Shown here one piece after another: positions 8,381-17,017 of a stretch of DNA of 64,000 nt. Every line of letters begins with the position of its first letter. Positions within the stretch are counted from its first letter, which is position 1. The notes beneath the pieces were generated by a model. The model saw only the letters and a list, made by a program, of their open reading frames with translations. It ran no database searches and had not been told where the DNA came from. The position numbers and the translations under genes were made by a program. Source of the stretch: Paramicrobacterium sp051513965 (GTDB taxonomy: Bacteria; Actinomycetota; Actinomycetes; Actinomycetales; Microbacteriaceae); the NCBI RefSeq assembly GCF_051513965.1, contig NZ_CP195847.1, forward strand, positions 1,550,001-1,614,000, in the 5' to 3' direction.

Positions 8381-10957
8381 ATGACCAACGTTCCCGACAA
8401 ACCGAAGCTCGAAGGCCTAGAAGCGAAGTGGGGCCGTGTCTGGGAGGACGATCGGACATACCGATTCGACCGGGCCGCCGCAGCTGAGGGCGGACGCTCG
8501 TGTGTCTATTCAATCGACACGCCTCCACCGACGGCGTCCGGCTCGCTCCACATCGGCCATGTGTTCAGCTACACCCACACCGACGTGATCGCTCGTTATC
8601 AGCGCATGAGCGGAAAGACCGTCTTCTATCCCATGGGATGGGACGATAACGGCCTCCCAACCGAACGTCGGGTTCAAAACTATTACGGTGTGCGCTGCGA
8701 CCCAAGCCTCCCCTACGAGCCTGACTTCGTTCCGCCGTACAACGGAAACGGCAAGAGCATCAAAGCCGCGGATCAACAGCCGATCTCGCGTCGCAACTTC
8801 ATCGAGCTGTGTGAAAAGCTCACCGTCGAGGATGAGAAGCAGTTCGAAGCACTCTGGAGAGATCTCGGGCTCTCTGTGGACTGGACGCAGAGTTATCGCA
8901 CCATCGGTGAGGAATCGCTGAAGACGAGCCAGCACGCGTTTCTGAACAGTCTGAAGCGCGGCGAAGCGTATCAGGCGATGGCTCCCACGCTGTGGGACAT
9001 CACGTTCCGCACCGCTGTCGCGCAGGCCGAACTCGAAGACAAAGAACAGCCGAGCGCATATCACCGAGTCGCATTCCATCGCGCGGACGGCGGGACGATT
9101 GAAATCGAGACCACACGTCCGGAATTGCTTCCTGCCTGCGTCGCACTCGTTGCGCACCCCGATGACGAGCGGTATGCGAAGTTCTTCGGTACAACTGTGA
9201 CAACACCGGTCTTCGGCGTTGAGGTGCCTGTGCTCGCTCACCACCTCGCACAGCCCGACAAGGGTGCCGGTATCGCAATGATCTGCACCTTCGGTGACGT
9301 CACCGACGTCGTCTGGTGGCGTGAGTTGGATCTTCCCAACCGCACGATCATCGGCTTCGACGGGCGGATCCTCCGGGAGGCACCGTCGGCGATCACGAGT
9401 GCTGAGGGTTTAGCTGCCTACGAGCAGCTCGCTGGCAAGACTGTGTTCAGCGCAAAGAAAGCCGTCGTGGAGCTCCTCTCCGAGTCGGGAGACCTCATTG
9501 GCGAGCCGAAGCCAATCACCCATCCCGTGAAGTTCTTCGAGAAGGGCGACAAACCACTCGAGATTGTCTCAACTCGCCAGTGGTACATCACGAACGGCGC
9601 TCGGGACGAAAAGCTCAAAGCCCGACTTCTCGAACTTGGCTCAGAGCTCACATGGCATCCGGACTTCATGCGGGTGCGATATGAGAACTGGGTCGGTGGT
9701 CTCAGCGGTGACTGGCTTGTGTCGCGCCAACGCTTCTTCGGCGTCCCGATCCCACTGTGGTACCGACTCGACGGCGCGGGCGAGCCTGATTATTCTTCGC
9801 CGATCGTTCCCGATCTGGCGGCCCTGCCCGTTGACCCATCGAGTGACCCGGCCCCTGGCTTCGACGAGAGCCAGCGAGGAACTCCCGGTGGGTTTGTCGG
9901 CGAGGTCGATGTGATGGATACCTGGGCTACCTCCTCCCTCACCCCGCAGATCGCCGGAGGCTGGGAGCGTGACGCTGAGCTCTGGGGTCTCGTTCACCCG
10001 TTCGATCTGCGTCCGCAGGGACAGGACATCATCCGCACCTGGCTCTTCTCCACGATGCTTCGCTCGGTGCTGGAAGACGATCAGAAGCCCTGGCGCCATG
10101 CGTCGATCAGCGGATTCATCGTCGATCCTGATCGCAAGAAGATGTCCAAGTCCAAGGGCAATGTGGTCACTCCTGCCGACATGCTGGAGAAGCACGGGTC
10201 GGATGCTGTGCGTTACTGGGCCGCATCGTCACGACTCGGCACCGACGCAGCCTTCGACCCGCAGAACCCCACGCAGATCAAGATCGGGCGACGCCTGGCG
10301 ATCAAGATCCTGAACGCATCGAAGTTCATTCTCGGCTTCGAGGCTTCGGCAGATGATGAAGTCACCGAGCCGTTGGATCTCAGCATGCTGTCGTCGCTCC
10401 GTCAGGTCGTCGCAGAAGCCTCGCGTTGCTTCGCCTCGTACGATCACGCCCGCGCGCTTGAAATGACTGAGTCATTCTTCTGGACCTTCTGCGATGACTA
10501 TCTCGAGCTTGTAAAAGAACGCGCATACGGTTCGGACGCAGTCGCCCGTGGGTCGGCTGTGGCAGCGCTTCGGCAGGCTCTCGGGGTGCTGCAGCGGCTG
10601 TTTGCCCCCTTCCTGCCGTTCGCGTCTGAAGAGGCCTGGTCATGGTGGCGCGAGGGATCGGTGCACGTTGCCCCGTGGCCAGAGGCCGATGAACTGACCC
10701 TGGACGGGGATGCTCGCGTGCTCGAGCTCGCCAGCGAGGCCCTGATCGGTGTGCGCCGTGCGAAGACGGACGCGAAGGTGTCGCAGAAGGTCCCGGTGGA
10801 GCACGCGGTCATCACCTGCCCGGCGGAAGACGTCACACTGCTGCAATCTGCGGCGAGCGATCTCGCTGCGGTCGGGCGCATCCAGTCCCTCTCCGTCGTG
10901 ACGGGCGACGCGATCGGCGTGTCCGAGATCACACTCGGTGAGGCCGAGAAAGCGTAA
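8381..10957 (+). CDS. valS: Valyl-tRNA synthetase
   Basis: An 858-residue class I aminoacyl-tRNA synthetase that charges tRNA-Val. HIGH signature (GSLHIGH) near residue 57, the connecting editing domain in the middle, and KMSKS near residues 587-591. N-terminal motifs VYSIDTPPPTASGSLH and YPMGWDDNGLPTERRVQNYYG are typical of the actinobacterial ValS lineage. ATG 8381 is chosen because the family N-terminus (MTNVPDKPKLEGLEAKW) begins there and GGAG lies 8 bases upstream; 60 extra in-frame codons upstream are non-coding leader. No T-box core is present in its leader. A small gene follows 16 bases downstream. Confidence 0.97.
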   Translation: MTNVPDKPKLEGLEAKWGRVWEDDRTYRFDRAAAAEGGRSCVYSIDTPPPTASGSLHIGHVFSYTHTDVIARYQRMSGKTVFYPMGWDDNGLPTERRVQNYYGVRCDPSLPYEPDFVPPYNGNGKSIKAADQQPISRRNFIELCEKLTVEDEKQFEALWRDLGLSVDWTQSYRTIGEESLKTSQHAFLNSLKRGEAYQAMAPTLWDITFRTAVAQAELEDKEQPSAYHRVAFHRADGGTIEIETTRPELLPACVALVAHPDDERYAKFFGTTVTTPVFGVEVPVLAHHLAQPDKGAGIAMICTFGDVTDVVWWRELDLPNRTIIGFDGRILREAPSAITSAEGLAAYEQLAGKTVFSAKKAVVELLSESGDLIGEPKPITHPVKFFEKGDKPLEIVSTRQWYITNGARDEKLKARLLELGSELTWHPDFMRVRYENWVGGLSGDWLVSRQRFFGVPIPLWYRLDGAGEPDYSSPIVPDLAALPVDPSSDPAPGFDESQRGTPGGFVGEVDVMDTWATSSLTPQIAGGWERDAELWGLVHPFDLRPQGQDIIRTWLFSTMLRSVLEDDQKPWRHASISGFIVDPDRKKMSKSKGNVVTPADMLEKHGSDAVRYWAASSRLGTDAAFDPQNPTQIKIGRRLAIKILNASKFILGFEASADDEVTEPLDLSMLSSLRQVVAEASRCFASYDHARALEMTESFFWTFCDDYLELVKERAYGSDAVARGSAVAALRQALGVLQRLFAPFLPFASEEAWSWWREGSVHVAPWPEADELTLDGDARVLELASEALIGVRRAKTDAKVSQKVPVEHAVITCPAEDVTLLQSAASDLAAVGRIQSLSVVTGDAIGVSEITLGEAEKA

Positions 10958-10973
10958 GTCGAGGAGACGAAAC

Positions 10974-11231
10974 ATGCAGCTTGGCACACGATGGAACGCC
11001 GGCACCCCCGGCCCGTCGAGCCTTCCGGATGTCGTCCTCGACGCTGTTCGCAGCGTCGAGGACGAGCTCAGGTCCGAAGAGATTCAGCTGGCGGACTGGT
11101 CATGGACACTGACGTGGCTCGAGGGTCGTCCAATCGTCGAACTCGATGACGGAACGCTGATCACATACAACCCCGAGGAGAGGTCAGCAACGGTCCGCCA
11201 CGACGAAAGCGAGTCCGAGGAAGACTACTGA
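10974..11231 (+). CDS. Small conserved hypothetical protein downstream of valS
   Basis: An 85-residue acidic protein (MQLGTRWNAGTPGPSSLP start, EEDY end) that I do not assign to a named family. ATG 10974 follows a strong GAGGAG site at the normal distance, 16 bases after the valS stop, so it is probably cotranscribed. No signal peptide, membrane segment or cysteine is visible. Its middle (DWSWTLTWLEGRPIVELDDGTLITYN) looks like a short beta-rich fold. The end overlaps the convergent methyltransferase gene by 7 bases. Confidence 0.75.
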   Translation: MQLGTRWNAGTPGPSSLPDVVLDAVRSVEDELRSEEIQLADWSWTLTWLEGRPIVELDDGTLITYNPEERSATVRHDESESEEDY

Positions 11232-12064
11232 ACCGGTCGACCGTCACGGTGGTCTCCAGGCGCACGTGCGATGATCTCGCCGTGCATCATTGCCAGCCAG
11301 CCGCGATCATCCGCTGCCCATTGTCGCCACGCGTCAGCGATCCTTTCAAGATCTTCGACACGGGCTTCACCGGATTCGAGCGCGTTACGGGCGAAACCGG
11401 ATTCAGTGGCGCGATTCGCCCATGACGTGCCCCACCAGTCGCGCTCGGAGGGAGTCGAGAAGCACCAGGCGGAGGCCGAGGAGACAACGGAGCTCGCTCC
11501 GGCCTCGATCGCGAGTGCATGGAGTCTTCGCCCGATGTCAGGATCGCCGCCGGAGTAATGTGCGGCGGCGAGGTAGATCTTCAGCCAGAGTCGGAGCCCG
11601 TCATTCTCCGGGCTCCAGCTGGTAGACGAATAGATGACGTCGCGAACCGCGAGGATCCCACCGGGCTTGAGGACTCGCATCATTTCGCCAAGCGCGGCAG
11701 CCGGGTTCGCGAGATGTTGGAGCACCTGATGCGCGTGGACGATGTCGTAGCTTCCGTCCTCGGCGTCGATACTGTAGGCGTCACCGACACGAAACTGCGC
11801 GTTCTGACAGCCGCGCGACTCGGCATAGGCCTCCGCACGAGCCTTCATATCGGGCGCCACATCTAGGCCGGTAACCGTGCCGGGGAACACGCGTTCAGCG
11901 ATATCGACCGTGATCGTGCCTGGCCCGCTTCCCACGTCCAGGACATGCGCGCCGGCGGTCAAGTGGTCGAGAAGATACGCTGCAGAATTCTCGGCTGTTC
12001 GCCACTCGTGAGATTGGAGCACACTCTCGTGATGTCCGTGCAGATAACGATCGTTAGGAGACAT
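11225..12064 (-). CDS. Class I SAM-dependent methyltransferase (UbiE/type 11-like)
   Basis: A 279-residue cytoplasmic methyltransferase. Motif I HVLDVGSGPGTI (residues about 38-49), motif II acidic residue in VTGLDVAPDM, motif III YDIVHAHQVLQHLANP, and MMRVLKPGGILAVRD are the standard Methyltransf_11 signatures. The substrate is not predictable; similar stand-alone enzymes act on small molecules. There is no Shine-Dalgarno before ATG 12064. Instead TAACCT stands 6 bases upstream, suggesting a leaderless transcript. Confidence 0.9.
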   Translation of the reverse strand: MSPNDRYLHGHHESVLQSHEWRTAENSAAYLLDHLTAGAHVLDVGSGPGTITVDIAERVFPGTVTGLDVAPDMKARAEAYAESRGCQNAQFRVGDAYSIDAEDGSYDIVHAHQVLQHLANPAAALGEMMRVLKPGGILAVRDVIYSSTSWSPENDGLRLWLKIYLAAAHYSGGDPDIGRRLHALAIEAGASSVVSSASAWCFSTPSERDWWGTSWANRATESGFARNALESGEARVEDLERIADAWRQWAADDRGWLAMMHGEIIARAPGDHRDGRPVQ

Positions 12065-12070
12065 GACAGC

Positions 12071-12076
12071 AGGTTA
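12071..12076 (-). promoter_or_regulatory. -10 element of a leaderless promoter (methyltransferase)
   Basis: TAACCT on the minus strand with a 6-base gap to the ATG at 12064, which places the transcription start at or next to the start codon. Confidence 0.5.
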
Positions 12077-12111
12077 CTGTGATCGCCCTCCTGCTACGCG
12101 GACTGTGACGC

Positions 12112-13386
12112 TCAGGCGGACTTCTCGCGCTGCTCCGTATGGTGCTCCACGACAGGCGCGCCGCCCTCCGACACCGACTCTCGAGTAACGATCACCCGAG
12201 CCACGTCGCTGTTGGACGGCACATCGAACATGATGGGGCCAAGCACATCCTCCATGATCGCGCGAAGCCCACGCGCTCCAGTCTTGCGTTCGACAGCGAG
12301 ATCTGCGATCGCTTCCAAGGCGTCGCGCTCGAACTCAAGCTCGACGCCATCGATCTGGAGCATCCGCTGATACTGCTTCACAAGGGCGTTGCGAGGTTCG
12401 GTAAGAATCTCGATAAGTGCATGCTGATCGAGCGGAGTGACTGTCGTCAGAACAGGTAGCCGCCCTATGAACTCCGGGATGAGTCCGAACTTATGAAGAT
12501 CTTCGGGAAGAACTTCGCTGAACAGATTGACGTCGTCGCCCTTGGAATGAAGCGGAGCACCGAATCCGATTCCGCGTTTACCTGCTCTCGAGGACACGAT
12601 GTCCTCCAGTCCTGCGAACGCGCCAGCCACGATGAACAGAACGTTTGTCGTGTCAATCTGGATGAATTCCTGATGCGGATGTTTCCGTCCCCCCTGCGGA
12701 GGCACAGAAGCAACAGTCCCTTCCAGAATCTTCAAGAGTGCCTGCTGGACGCCCTCGCCAGATACATCTCGAGTGATCGAAGGATTCTCCGCCTTGCGAG
12801 CGATCTTGTCGATCTCGTCAATGTAGATGATGCCCGTCTCGGCCCGCTTGACGTCGTAGTCCGCAGCCTGCAGCAGTTTCAGAAGAATGTTCTCGACGTC
12901 CTCGCCAACGTATCCAGCTTCTGTCAGCGCTGTTGCGTCGGCAACGGCGAACGGGACGTTCAGCCTCTTCGCCAAGGTCTGCGCGAGGTACGTCTTACCG
13001 CAGCCGGTGGGCCCAACCATCAAGATGTTGCTCTTTGCGATCTCGACGTCTTCTTGCACGCTGTCCGCGCTGGAGAGCGTCGAACGCGCCCGCACACGCT
13101 TGTAATGGTTGTACACGGCGACAGCAAGCGATCGCTTGGCGGTCTCCTGCCCGATGACGTACTCCTCGAGGAAGTCAAAGATCTCTTTGGGCTTAGGAAG
13201 CTCGAAGTCGCCGGCTGACGACTCCCCAGCCTCTGCGAGACGCTCTTCGATGATCTCATTGCAGAGTTCAACGCACTCATCGCAAATGTATACACCGGGG
13301 CCCGCGATAAGCTGCTGGACCTGCTTCTGGCTCTTTCCACAGAAGGAACACTTCAGCAGATCAGCGCTCTCACCGATTCGCGCCAT
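12112..13386 (-). CDS. clpX: ClpX, ATP-dependent unfoldase of the ClpXP protease
   Basis: A 424-residue AAA+ ATPase. The N-terminal zinc-binding domain has Cys13, Cys16, Cys35 and Cys38 (CSFC and CDEC). Walker A GPTGCGKT is near residue 124, Walker B IIYIDEIDKIA follows, and the IGF loop that docks on ClpP is present (KRGIGFGA). It recognises and unfolds proteins and feeds them into ClpP1P2. The gene lies downstream of clpP1-clpP2 on the same strand but is separated from them by a 13-bp perfect hairpin, so it can be expressed independently. Confidence 0.98.
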   Translation of the reverse strand: MARIGESADLLKCSFCGKSQKQVQQLIAGPGVYICDECVELCNEIIEERLAEAGESSAGDFELPKPKEIFDFLEEYVIGQETAKRSLAVAVYNHYKRVRARSTLSSADSVQEDVEIAKSNILMVGPTGCGKTYLAQTLAKRLNVPFAVADATALTEAGYVGEDVENILLKLLQAADYDVKRAETGIIYIDEIDKIARKAENPSITRDVSGEGVQQALLKILEGTVASVPPQGGRKHPHQEFIQIDTTNVLFIVAGAFAGLEDIVSSRAGKRGIGFGAPLHSKGDDVNLFSEVLPEDLHKFGLIPEFIGRLPVLTTVTPLDQHALIEILTEPRNALVKQYQRMLQIDGVELEFERDALEAIADLAVERKTGARGLRAIMEDVLGPIMFDVPSNSDVARVIVTRESVSEGGAPVVEHHTEQREKSA

Positions 13387-13477
13387 CAGCTGACCTCCCT
13401 CAGTCTGGCGATTCCCATATGAAGAGCCTAACCCGTGCTATCGACAGAGTCGGCTTCTCTGCGGCGTGTATGTCAGA

Positions 13478-13515
13478 GATGAGGCCGGCCGCGGAGCGTC
13501 CGGGCCGGCCTCATC
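13478..13515 (-). terminator. Hairpin between clpP2 and clpX
   Basis: GATGAGGCCGGCC and its exact reverse complement GGCCGGCCTCATC flank a 12-base loop. It follows the clpP2 stop on the minus strand. There is no U-tract, as is common for actinobacterial hairpin terminators. Confidence 0.7.
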
Positions 13516-13526
13516 ACTGTGAACAG

Positions 13527-14192
13527 TTACTGCGTTATGGCCGTCGAGTTCTTCCGACTCGTCAGCACCTGGTCGATGAGACCGTACTCAAGCGCTTCCT
13601 CCGCCGAGAGGATCTTGTCTCGGTCGATGTCGTTGTGCACCTGCTCCTTCGTGTGATTCGAGTGAGCGGCAAGCGTCTCTTCCAGCCATGTCCGCATCCT
13701 CATGATCTCCGCAGCCTGAATCTCGATGTCCGAGGCCTGGCCCTGCCCCGCCTGACCTACAGCGGGCTGGTGAATCAAAATCCGCGCGTTTGGGAGAGCC
13801 AGACGCTTTCCGGGGGTGCCCGCCGCAGTGATGACGGCGGCCGCAGATGCGGCCTGCCCGAGAACCACTGTCTGAACATGGGGGCGAATGTACTGCATGG
13901 TGTCGTAGATCGCCGTCATGGCGGTGAATGACCCACCGGGTGAGTTGATATACATCACGATGTCGCGGTCCGGGTCCATGCTCTCAAGGACCAGCAGCTG
14001 CGCCATGATGTCATCTGCCGAGGCGTCATCGACCTGAACACCAAGGAAGATGATTCTGTCTTCAAAAAGCTTCGCGTACGGATCCTGCCGCTTGTAACCG
14101 TAGGCCGTGCGCTCTTCGAAGCTGGGAAGGATATACCGTGAGTTCGGCATGTGCAGGGCGTTGCCCGCTGCTTCAAACGTTGGAGTCTGCAT
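13527..14192 (-). CDS. clpP2: ClpP2, ATP-dependent Clp protease proteolytic subunit
   Basis: A 221-residue serine peptidase (family S14). The catalytic Ser lies in GQAASAAAV and the catalytic His in ILIHQPAVG; the Asp is in the later TKEQVHNDIDRD segment. In actinobacteria ClpP1 and ClpP2 form mixed two-ring particles. This is the ClpP2 type by its position second in the operon, by its N-terminal extension ending in SRYILPSFEERTAYG, and by its tighter similarity to mycobacterial ClpP2. The ATG at 14192 lies 20 bases after the clpP1 stop. A hairpin follows the gene. Confidence 0.97.
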   Translation of the reverse strand: MQTPTFEAAGNALHMPNSRYILPSFEERTAYGYKRQDPYAKLFEDRIIFLGVQVDDASADDIMAQLLVLESMDPDRDIVMYINSPGGSFTAMTAIYDTMQYIRPHVQTVVLGQAASAAAVITAAGTPGKRLALPNARILIHQPAVGQAGQGQASDIEIQAAEIMRMRTWLEETLAAHSNHTKEQVHNDIDRDKILSAEEALEYGLIDQVLTSRKNSTAITQ

Positions 14193-14212
14193 AGTTCGTG
14201 GTCCTCTTCTGG

Positions 14213-14806
14213 CTACTTCTGCGAGTTGTCGGTTCCGCCGCCGCCCGTGACATCGGTCGCCGACTCTCGAATGTGGTCGACGAAGCCGTATTCGAGGGCC
14301 TCCTGTGCGGTGAACCAGCGGTCGCGGTCGCCATCCTTGTTGATCTGCTCGACGGTCTTCCCCGTTTGCGATGCGGTGATCTCTGCCAGCCGCCGCTTCA
14401 TGTCGAGGATCAACTGAGCCTGCGTCTGGATGTCGCTCGCTGTGCCGCCGAAACCTCCGTGCGGCTGGTGAAGAAGAACCCGCGCGTTCGGGGTGATGTA
14501 GCGCTTGCCCTTCGTGCCGCTCGTGAGCAGAAGCTGCCCCATGGAGGCCGCCATACCGATTCCGACAGTGACGATGTCATTCGGAACGAACTGCATTGTG
14601 TCGTAGATCGCCATTCCGGCAGTGATCGACCCGCCGGGTGAGTTGATGTACAGATAGATGTCGCGCTTCGGGTCTTCTGCCGCTAGCAGAAGGATCTTGG
14701 CGCAGATCTCATTGGCGTTCTCGTCGCGCACCTCTGAGCCCAGCCAGATGATGCGGTCTTTCAGAAGCTGGTCAAAAACACTCTGGGCCACAAGGGGCTC
14801 TGCCAT
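14213..14806 (-). CDS. clpP1: ClpP1, ATP-dependent Clp protease proteolytic subunit
   Basis: A 197-residue serine peptidase (S14), partner of ClpP2. The catalytic Ser is in GMAASMGQ and the His in VLLHQPHGG; the N-terminal body begins SVFDQLLKDRIIWLGSEV. I prefer ATG 14806, with GGAG six bases upstream, over ATG 14818, which has none. The C-terminus is Gly/Asp-rich (TDVTGGGGTD). It is the first gene after the tig terminator, so it should have its own promoter in 14807-14913. Confidence 0.96.
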   Translation of the reverse strand: MAEPLVAQSVFDQLLKDRIIWLGSEVRDENANEICAKILLLAAEDPKRDIYLYINSPGGSITAGMAIYDTMQFVPNDIVTVGIGMAASMGQLLLTSGTKGKRYITPNARVLLHQPHGGFGGTASDIQTQAQLILDMKRRLAEITASQTGKTVEQINKDGDRDRWFTAQEALEYGFVDHIRESATDVTGGGGTDNSQK

Positions 14807-14913
14807 GTTGCGCTCCATTCGTTATCGCTACAGTACGAATCTACTTGAGCGCATGCGGCCTGTCGGGCGTGTTCGCCCTGGGCAGATCGATGCGCTCTCT
14901 ACCTTCTCGACAA

Positions 14914-14955
14914 CAGCGACGGGACCTGGCCTCATCTGGCCAGGTCCCGTCGCTG
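14914..14955 (-). terminator. Terminator of tig
   Basis: A perfect 18-bp inverted repeat (CAGCGACGGGACCTGGCC and its complement) with a 6-base loop, 19 bases after the tig stop on the minus strand. It separates tig from clpP1. No long U-tract follows. Confidence 0.85.
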
Positions 14956-14973
14956 CAATCTCTTAGGAGATGC

Positions 14974-16302
14974 TCACTCGCTGTCGCTCGAGGTCTCCTC
15001 GGAGTCCTCCGAGTTCGCTTCATCATCGGCGGGCGGAAGGAAACCCGTCAGGTCTACGGGTGCACCTTCGGTGTCGACGATCTCGGACTTGCCGAGTACA
15101 ACGGCGATCGCCTTGTTGCGCGCGACCTCGCCGACCATCTGAGGAATCTGGCCGTTCTCGTCAAGGATCTTGATGAACTCTCCCGGCTCCATGCCGTACT
15201 GCGCCGCACCCTGAATCAGGTACTGCGTGAGCTCTTCCTGACTTACCTGGACGCCCTCCTTCTCGACGATCGCATCGAGAAGGATCTGCGTCTGGAAGTT
15301 CTTCTGGCTCGATTCTGTGACCTCGGCCCGGTGCTCGTCATCCTCGAGGCGACCCTCGCTCTCGAGGTGACGCTCGACTTCGGCCTCGATGAGGTTGTCA
15401 GACACAGGAATCTGGGCGGCTTCGAGCAGAGCATCGATGGCCTTGCTACGCGCCTGAGTGCCCTGCTCAAATGTCTTCTGACCCTTCACCTGCTCGACGA
15501 GACTCTCACGCAGCTCACCGATCGTGTCGAACTCGCTGGCGATCTGTGCAAAGTCATCGTCGGCCTCGGGAAGCTCGCGCTCCTTGACCGCCGTGACGGT
15601 GACAGCGATCTCAGCCTCTTCGCCTTGACGTTCTCCCCCGAGAAGCTTTGAAGCGAACGTCGTGCTCTCACCGGCAGTGAGCGACTCCACAGCTTCATCC
15701 ATCCCGTCGAGTAGCTCGCCTGAGCCGATCTCGTACGAGACGCCGCTAGCAGAGTCGACCTCGTCACCATCAATAGTGGCGGTGAGATCGATCTGCACGA
15801 AGTCGCCGGTCTTGGCTGGGCGGTCCACGGAGACCAGCGTGCCGAAGCGCGTGCGCAACTCATCGAGCGCTTTGTCGATGTCGGCGTCGGTAACTTCAGC
15901 CGGGTCTACCTCGACTTTGAGACCTTCGTAGGCGGGCACGTCGAAATCGGGGCGAACGTCGACCTCGACCGTAACGACCAGATCGCCTGAGAAGTCCTTG
16001 TCGCTCGGCCATTCCGCAACGTCTGCCTCGGGACGTCCGAGCGTCTGAAGGTTCTCCTCTGCGACAGCCTGACGGTAGAAACCGTCGAGACCTTCGTTGA
16101 CAGCCTGCTCGATGACGGGGCCCTTGCCGACCCGCTGGTCGATGATCGCGGGGGGCACTTTACCCTTGCGGAATCCGGGAATCGAAATCTGCTCGGCGAT
16201 GGCCTTGTAAGCGCTGCTGATGCTCGGCTCGAGTTCCTCAGGCGGGACCGAGATAGTGAGCTTGACCCGAGTCGGGTTCAGCTTTTCGACCGTGGTCTTC
16301 AC
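14974..16302 (-). CDS. tig: Trigger factor
   Basis: A 442-residue ribosome-associated chaperone and peptidyl-prolyl isomerase. The N-terminal ribosome-binding domain has the signature GFRKGKVPPAII. An FKBP-type domain follows (GDFVQIDLTATIDG near residue 160). The C-terminal chaperone arms follow, ending in a Ser/Glu/Asp-rich acidic tail. The start is GTG 16302: AGGAG lies 10 bases upstream and the family N-terminus (MKTTVEKLNPTRVKLTISVP) begins here. The reading frame stays open for 39 more codons upstream, but that stretch runs through the tRNA-Pro gene and is not coding. Confidence 0.97.
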   Translation of the reverse strand: MKTTVEKLNPTRVKLTISVPPEELEPSISSAYKAIAEQISIPGFRKGKVPPAIIDQRVGKGPVIEQAVNEGLDGFYRQAVAEENLQTLGRPEADVAEWPSDKDFSGDLVVTVEVDVRPDFDVPAYEGLKVEVDPAEVTDADIDKALDELRTRFGTLVSVDRPAKTGDFVQIDLTATIDGDEVDSASGVSYEIGSGELLDGMDEAVESLTAGESTTFASKLLGGERQGEEAEIAVTVTAVKERELPEADDDFAQIASEFDTIGELRESLVEQVKGQKTFEQGTQARSKAIDALLEAAQIPVSDNLIEAEVERHLESEGRLEDDEHRAEVTESSQKNFQTQILLDAIVEKEGVQVSQEELTQYLIQGAAQYGMEPGEFIKILDENGQIPQMVGEVARNKAIAVVLGKSEIVDTEGAPVDLTGFLPPADDEANSEDSEETSSDSE

Positions 16303-16357
16303 GTTGATGCGTTCTCCTGTGATTTGGATTCTTTCCTCATTCGAGGACGTATGGACA

Positions 16358-16435
16358 TGGTCGGGGCGACAGGACTTGAACCTGCGACCTCCCGCTCCCA
16401 AAGCGGGCGCTCTAGCCAAGCTGAGCTACGCCCCG
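16358..16435 (-). tRNA. tRNA-Pro (anticodon TGG)
   Basis: On the minus strand CGGGGCG/CGCCCCG forms the acceptor stem, GCTC/GAGC the D stem, CCCGC-TTTGGGA-GCGGG the anticodon arm with TGG at positions 34-36, and GCAGG-TTCAAGT-CCTGT the T arm. Discriminator A and an encoded CCA follow. Transcribed in the same direction as tig, 55 bases upstream of its start codon. Confidence 0.97.
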
Positions 16436-16628
16436 GCGCACGTGAACCGGTATGGACCTTCACCAAGGCATAAGCAGGCGAAATGACCTCAAGCATTCTA
16501 CTGTACTGCGACTCAAGCCTTGCACAGGTTCACTGGAAGCGGAACTTCACTCTCAAGCCTCTCGAGAGACAAGTGGTCAATGATCACCAAAACATGTACT
16601 ACGATTGTTCGCGTGCCACCCGGCGTTC

Positions 16629-16702
16629 GGGGATGTAGCTCAATGGTAGAGCCTCAGTCTTCCAAACTGATGGTGCGGGTTCGATTCCCGTCATCCCCTC
16701 CA
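16629..16702 (+). tRNA. tRNA-Gly (anticodon TCC)
   Basis: GGGGATG/CATCCCC acceptor stem, GCTC/GAGC D stem, TCAGT-CTTCCAA-ACTGA anticodon arm giving TCC, and GCGGG-TTCGATT-CCCGT T arm. Discriminator T and an encoded CCA. TACGAT about 25 bases upstream is a plausible -10. It is divergent from tRNA-Pro(TGG). Confidence 0.97.
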
Positions 16703-16818
16703 AATCTCGACCCGCATTCATAGCCGGGACAGGAGTTGCTAGATTGTGTTCAGCGCGCCTCCCGGCGATAGATCATCGTCGGATCTGAGAAGTTCTGAGT
16801 CAGGGAGAGAATCACCGG

Positions 16819-17004
16819 ATGAAGTTGCCCCGGCTTGAGCAGATCTGGACGGTTGTGGGTGTCGTCCTGTTCCTTATCGGAGGCATTCTTCTCGCAATCG
16901 GCCGTTTCGGCCCAGGCACGCTACTCATGGCCGCGTGTGCGTTTTGCCTAGGTTCAGCCATGGCGGCGCATCGTCGACGCGAGCGCGCCGAGCGGAAGCG
17001 CTGA
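16819..17004 (+). CDS. Small two-helix membrane protein
   Basis: A 61-residue protein with two hydrophobic segments (about residues 9-27 and 32-48) and a strongly basic end (HRRRERAERKR). The second loop and tail should be cytoplasmic by the positive-inside rule. GGGAGAGA lies upstream of ATG 16819. I do not recognise a family and infer no function. It stands between tRNA-Gly and the convergent carbonic-anhydrase-like gene. Confidence 0.65.
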   Translation: MKLPRLEQIWTVVGVVLFLIGGILLAIGRFGPGTLLMAACAFCLGSAMAAHRRRERAERKR

Positions 17005-17017
17005 GCTTCGCTCCTCT

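Noticed and set aside
12493..13218. Long open frame on the plus strand inside clpX
   Set aside because: It is a shadow of the conserved clpX coding strand and has no plausible start, ribosome binding site or family match.
14845..15651. Long open frame on the plus strand opposite tig
   Set aside because: tig shows trigger factor motifs throughout; the antisense frame has no recognisable protein.
14974..16419. tig reading frame extending 39 codons upstream to 16419
   Set aside because: The extension runs through the tRNA-Pro gene and its leader; GTG 16302 has AGGAG at the right distance and gives the family N-terminus.
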